Below are positions 60,139 to 64,000 of a stretch of 64,000 nucleotides of DNA, in pieces; positions within the stretch are counted from its first letter, which is position 1; every line of letters begins with the position of its first letter. Both the position numbers and the translations under genes were made by a program. Origin of the DNA: Apostichopus japonicus (lineage: Eukaryota; Echinodermata; Holothuroidea; Aspidochirotida; Stichopodidae); assembly GCF_037975245.1 (NCBI RefSeq), contig NC_092574.1, positions 26,702,713-26,766,712 of the forward strand. Direction: 5' to 3'. The notes beneath the pieces were generated by a model. The model was given only the letters and a program-made list of their open reading frames with translations. It ran no database searches and was not told the origin of the DNA.

Positions 60139-61371
60139 TTTCAATATTTCAAATCAAGTTCAAATTTGGTCAAACACCGGCAATGTAACCATCTCATTAA
60201 ACTGTGTCTAGTCAGAAAATGTCGCTCCGCTAAAAGTAAAACATGTCGACAAAGTTACTATGTTAGGCCTTGAACTGAACTCTGCTGTGGTACGTGTGTT
60301 CAACAGTGCCAGCCTATGTAAATATATTGTGCAGCCTAACTGAAATAGTATTGTGATATTTTCGTGCATCGGATACGTGTATTCCGTATGCTTCAGCATA
60401 CAAACAATTACAACACACTGATGAGGTCATTGGATCTCGCGAGATCGTACGAGTTATGAATAATTAGTAGGTATGACGAAATCCTATGTATAATGTAAAT
60501 ATAGATTCTCAAAAATACTTCCAGGACGAAGTTTGACCTTATCTGCCATATAATGATAGAATAGATCAAGTTAATCATACAAAGGATTTACATGCGTTAT
60601 TAATGGTTTGGAGGAAGCCAAAACGAGGTATACAAAATCTGAATATTCATATTTCAAGTCGTTCGTGGTTACGCAGGGGAAGTTCCCTTACAATAAGGGC
60701 ATTAGGGATATTGGATGCATATATGTACATGATTTATAATCAAAAGTTTTTTTGGCTATAAGTGTCACTATGCATTTTTACAAAACTTCCGTAGAATTAA
60801 GCAATTTATTAAGTAACGGCATCCTGGGCGTCAGTTGATCGCTGCGTATCTTGGTATGATGAAATAATGCTAGAGATTGCAATAAATGTGTATGTTATTT
60901 TATAGTTTGTGACATTCGACCCATAGCTACAAAACATTCGATGGCTGGGTGACGGGAGAGGACAAAACTGATAACTTTAACAGTTCCTGTGAAAACTAAA
61001 GGTTGGAGGGAAGATACAAATCCTGTACAGTTCGGAGTACGTATAGGCTACCAAAACTAGTACAATCAACCTGATGTAGTCACTACAAAAAGAGAGACGT
61101 TAGGTCACGGAAAGAGGGAATATGTTCGGACAAGAATCAACCCTCCTCCAGCTTGCATCCCTTCAACTCAGGGCGAAGAAAATGCTTGCAGTTCTAATGT
61201 TAAACGATTTTCTTTTTAGCTTAACATCAGTGTTGCAATAAATGCTTGTAATTACTATAGTGCTTCAACTCAGAATGATCATGGACCTGTAAGTAGGCTA
61301 CTTGTATACTGATCGACATGTAGTAAGGACGTTCCCGAATCTTCATCTAATAGAAACAGGACAAACCCTAC
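60139..61371 (-). other. SREBF 5' untranslated and upstream region
   Basis: No coding exon. The proximal 300 bp contain a CCAAT box and a TCTCGCGAGA palindrome. The distal part is unremarkable up to the repeated element at 61372. Confidence 0.6.
60429..60445 (-). promoter_or_regulatory. CCAAT box and TCTCGCGAGA palindrome, likely SREBF core promoter
   Basis: ATCTCGCGAGAT is a perfect 12-bp palindrome at 60434-60445, abutting ATTGG (CCAAT on -) at 60429-60433. It lies about 300 bp upstream of the ATG. TCTCGCGAGA is a known metazoan promoter element of TATA-less, often bidirectional, promoters. No TATA box was seen. Confidence 0.6.
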
Positions 61372-62235
61372 CAGGGGCGTATCCAGGATTTTCTAACCCG
61401 GGGGGCGCGAATTACTATCTAAGCGGAGCGCCACCATCGGTTGGCGCGCAGCGTAGAAGAAAATTTCTAGTTTTGATACCCCCCCCCCCCAGATCACCGG
61501 AAATGGCATTTCTCGGGCTTGAAAATGACCAACCAGATGTACACTTTTTGCCTGAGAACCAAGTATTTCCCAATAGTTTTTTTTCCATCCATAACCTTTT
61601 TGAAGATTGTCACCAGTCACAAATCATGTTCGACCTCATTGCATGTCCTGTGGATGATTGCTTTTGTAGGTGATTCTACGTCGCGGCCCACAATAACCGT
61701 CAGCCCCACTTTTCTAGGTTTTAAGCCCATTATTTGTTCAGAATTTGCAAATTCCCATTTCTCGTGAATAAACTCACTTCAAAACATACCCATAATGTTG
61801 CACAAAATTTCATCTAATGGACAACCAATATAGAAAAACCTCCTTGAACCCCTAACAGACCGGTCAAAATTGCACGAGTAGAGGGAAGTATGATGAAGAA
61901 TGTTGGTGAGGAAATTTTGGAAAATTCAGATACAGTTAATTTATTGGTGTAGAAATATTAAAACTTCTTATAACGGCTATTATAAAACTTGGTTGAAGGA
62001 AATGAAAAAATAGCAGATATTTTCGAAACCGAACACTACACACATAGGCGTAGGAGGTGGGGGGGGGGGCGCTGCAGCCCCTAATTCGCCATGTCTAATG
62101 TAAAAGAGAGCTTTGACATAATTGGACCTCCATGCCTTTTCTCCATCTGCATAAGACATTTCGTTGTTTACATTAGCATCCCGCGGTATACTGCGCAACT
62201 TTCACGGACCGTACGGTACACGATGGCATGCGATG
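61372..62235. repeat. Head-to-tail repeated element, copy A
   Basis: Opens CAGGGGCGTATCCAGGATTT, a start resembling non-autonomous hAT-like elements of marine invertebrates. It then carries GCGGAGCGCCACCATCGGTT, a poly-C run and further non-coding sequence. It matches copy B over most of its length. The open frame at 61302-61673 is not conserved as a protein. Confidence 0.75.
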
Positions 62236-62543
62236 TAGCCTATTATACAACACCTAATGATATTCCGGCCATTTGATTGGTCAATTGCTCGTCGATTGCA
62301 TGCAAAATCCGCGCTATTGCACGCTATGAAATAGAACCATGCGTTATACTTTTTTGATAGCACTTTTTTCAATGGTAAGAGAGCAGAGAAACCTGTCTGT
62401 TCAAAACAATCTGTTGCATGAGTGCATTTTACATCTAATTATATCCAAATTATAATATCCATATTGAAGGTGTTGTATAAAACAAATAATGAATGGTTTC
62501 CATCCGTGCAATAGTGCAAATATTTCATTCGTTGAAAGATGTA

Positions 62544-63545
62544 CAGGCGCGTATCCAGGATTTTCTAACCCGTGGGGCGCGAATTACTATCTAAGCGGAG
62601 CGCCACCATCGGTTGGCGCGGAGCGTACAAGAAAATGTTTGGTTTTGATACCCCCCCCCCCCCCCCCAGATCACCGGAAATGGCACTTCTCGGGCTTGAA
62701 AATGAGCAACCAGATGTCCACTTTTGCCTGAGAACCAAGTATTTCCCAAAATTTTTTTTCTTTCATCCATAACCTTTTTGAAGATTGTCACCAGTCACAC
62801 ATCATGTTCGACCTGATTGCATGTCCTATGGATGATTGCTTTTGTAGGTGATTCTACGTCACGGCCCACAATATCCGAAAGCCCCACTTTTGAAGGTTTT
62901 AAGCCCATTATTTGTTGAGAATTTGCAAATTCCCATTTCTCGTGAATAAAATCACTTGAAAACATACCCATAATGTTGCAGAAAATTCAATCTATGGATA
63001 ACCAATATAGAAAAACCTCCTTGAACCCCTAACAGACAGGTCAAAATTGCACGAGTAGAGGAAAGTATGATGAATAATGTTGGTGAGGAAATTTTGGAAA
63101 ATTCCGACACAGTTAATTTATTGGTGTAGAAATATTAAAACATCTTATAATGGCTATTGTAAAACTTGGTTGAAGGAACAGAAAAATAGGAGATATTTCC
63201 GATATCAGGTATATCGAAACCGAACACTAAACACATAGGCGTAGGTCCCGTAGGAGGATGGGGCTGCAGCAGCCCCCCCCCCCTTACCAATTTTTTTCCA
63301 ATTTTTTTCGGACACCTACTGAAAGAAAAATAAATAGCAATGAATAGCTTAAAAATGATCTCCGTGGTAATTAAAATAAAGTTGTAAGCTTGGCCGACAT
63401 TACCTTTGTAAAAGAGAGTTTTGACATAAATGGATCTGTATGCTTTTTCTCCATCTACATAAGATATTTGGTTGTTTACATTAGCATTTGGCGGTATACT
63501 GTGCAACTTTGACGGACCGTGCGGTAGACGATGCCATTTGATATA
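62544..63545. repeat. Head-to-tail repeated element, copy B
   Basis: Begins CAGGCGCGTATCCAGGATTT, 1,172 bp after copy A, and follows it with scattered substitutions and small indels. The two diverge after about ACGATGSCAT. Beyond, 63546-63776 holds a GCGCGC(TTT)GCGCGC inverted repeat near 63591-63606. Confidence 0.75.
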
Positions 63546-63776
63546 ATGACCGATGTTTGCTTATATGATATTGGCATCGATATGTTGGACGCGCGCTTTG
63601 CGCGCGAAAAATTTTGGCTTTTTTCTTCGGGCAAGTCATTACAGCCCCCGAATCCAATTGGGCTCCTACGCCTTTGACTACACACATAGACAGTTTTTGA
63701 GGCTGTTCATCGTGGAAAATGCATTTCAATGCTCACTGATATGATGTTATATCTGCTCTTTGCTTTACAAATTCGA

Positions 63777-64000
63777 ACAGGCGTGTAGCGAGTAATTGCC
63801 TGTAGGCAAACTATCTAAGCGAAGCGCCACCATGAGTTGGCGCGAAGCGTACAAGAAAAATTTTGGCCGAAAATGCCTCCCAGATCGCTGGAAATGACAC
63901 TTCCCAGGCCTTGTAAGTTGCATCTAAGCATTGTCTATTTTGAAATTACTAGCGATGTCATAAAGAAAATTTGCTCGGGGGGGGGGGGGGGCGGTCGCCC
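63777..64000. repeat. Head-to-tail repeated element, copy C (cut by window end)
   Basis: CAGGCGTGTAGCGAG, then CTATCTAAGCGAAGCGCCAC and TTGGCGCGAAGCGTACAAGA, match the starts of copies A and B with more divergence. A poly-G run sits near the end. It continues beyond the window. Confidence 0.65.

Noticed and set aside
61302-61673. 123-residue open frame
   Set aside because: Lies across a repeated non-coding element; the frame is not kept in the second copy.

Overview
This window is nuclear DNA from an intron-rich animal. It is AT-rich, with GT-AG introns of about 0.2 to 18 kb, many minisatellites, long C or G runs, tRNA-derived SINE relics and a non-LTR retrotransposon tail. The proteins are clearly metazoan. 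I would guess a marine invertebrate deuterostome (echinoderm or similar), but the species-level guess is weak. No bacterial, organellar or viral genes were seen.

Two lipid-related genes lie tail to tail. On the + strand (4372 to 17368, probably continuing to 35919) is a START-domain lipid-transfer protein most like STARD10. Five START exons join in phase and cover the C-terminal three quarters of the domain; the 5' exons are upstream of the window. The fifth exon either reads through to a stop at 17368 or uses an in-phase donor at 17342. That donor matches the phase of a large 3' exon at 35138-35919, which encodes a Ser/Gln-rich linker and a coiled coil.

On the - strand (60138 down to 41415) is a complete SREBP (SREBF) gene. 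I could assemble 16 coding exons whose phases all agree, giving 1078 residues: acidic N-terminus, Q-rich segment, bHLH-zipper with the SREBP-specific Tyr, two membrane helices with the DRSR / Asn-Pro site-2 region and an RTLK candidate site-1 region, and the long C-terminal regulatory domain. A TCTCGCGAGA palindrome and an inverted CCAAT box lie about 300 bp upstream.

Layout: 1-4371 upstream non-coding; 4372-17368 START exons; 17369-35137 a long intron or intergenic stretch with minisatellites and a YY1-like motif array; 35138-35919 coiled-coil exon; 35920-41414 convergent 3' regions; 41415-60138 SREBF; 60139-61371 SREBF upstream region; 61372-64000 head-to-tail repeated element.

The most unusual structural theme is local tandem duplication that takes in exon edges. 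Examples are a partial START exon copy with no acceptor, a minisatellite whose every unit carries the 3' splice site plus about 19 nt of a START exon, a triplicated SREBF C-terminus with its stop codon, and decayed copies of another SREBF exon edge. SREBF intron 8 also holds a UG-rich 33-bp minisatellite split by a 3,986-bp element with 27-bp terminal inverted repeats and a TA target duplication. Both genes act in lipid handling: STARD10 moves phospholipid, and SREBP is the sterol-regulated activator of lipid synthesis genes. Whether their adjacency matters is unknown.
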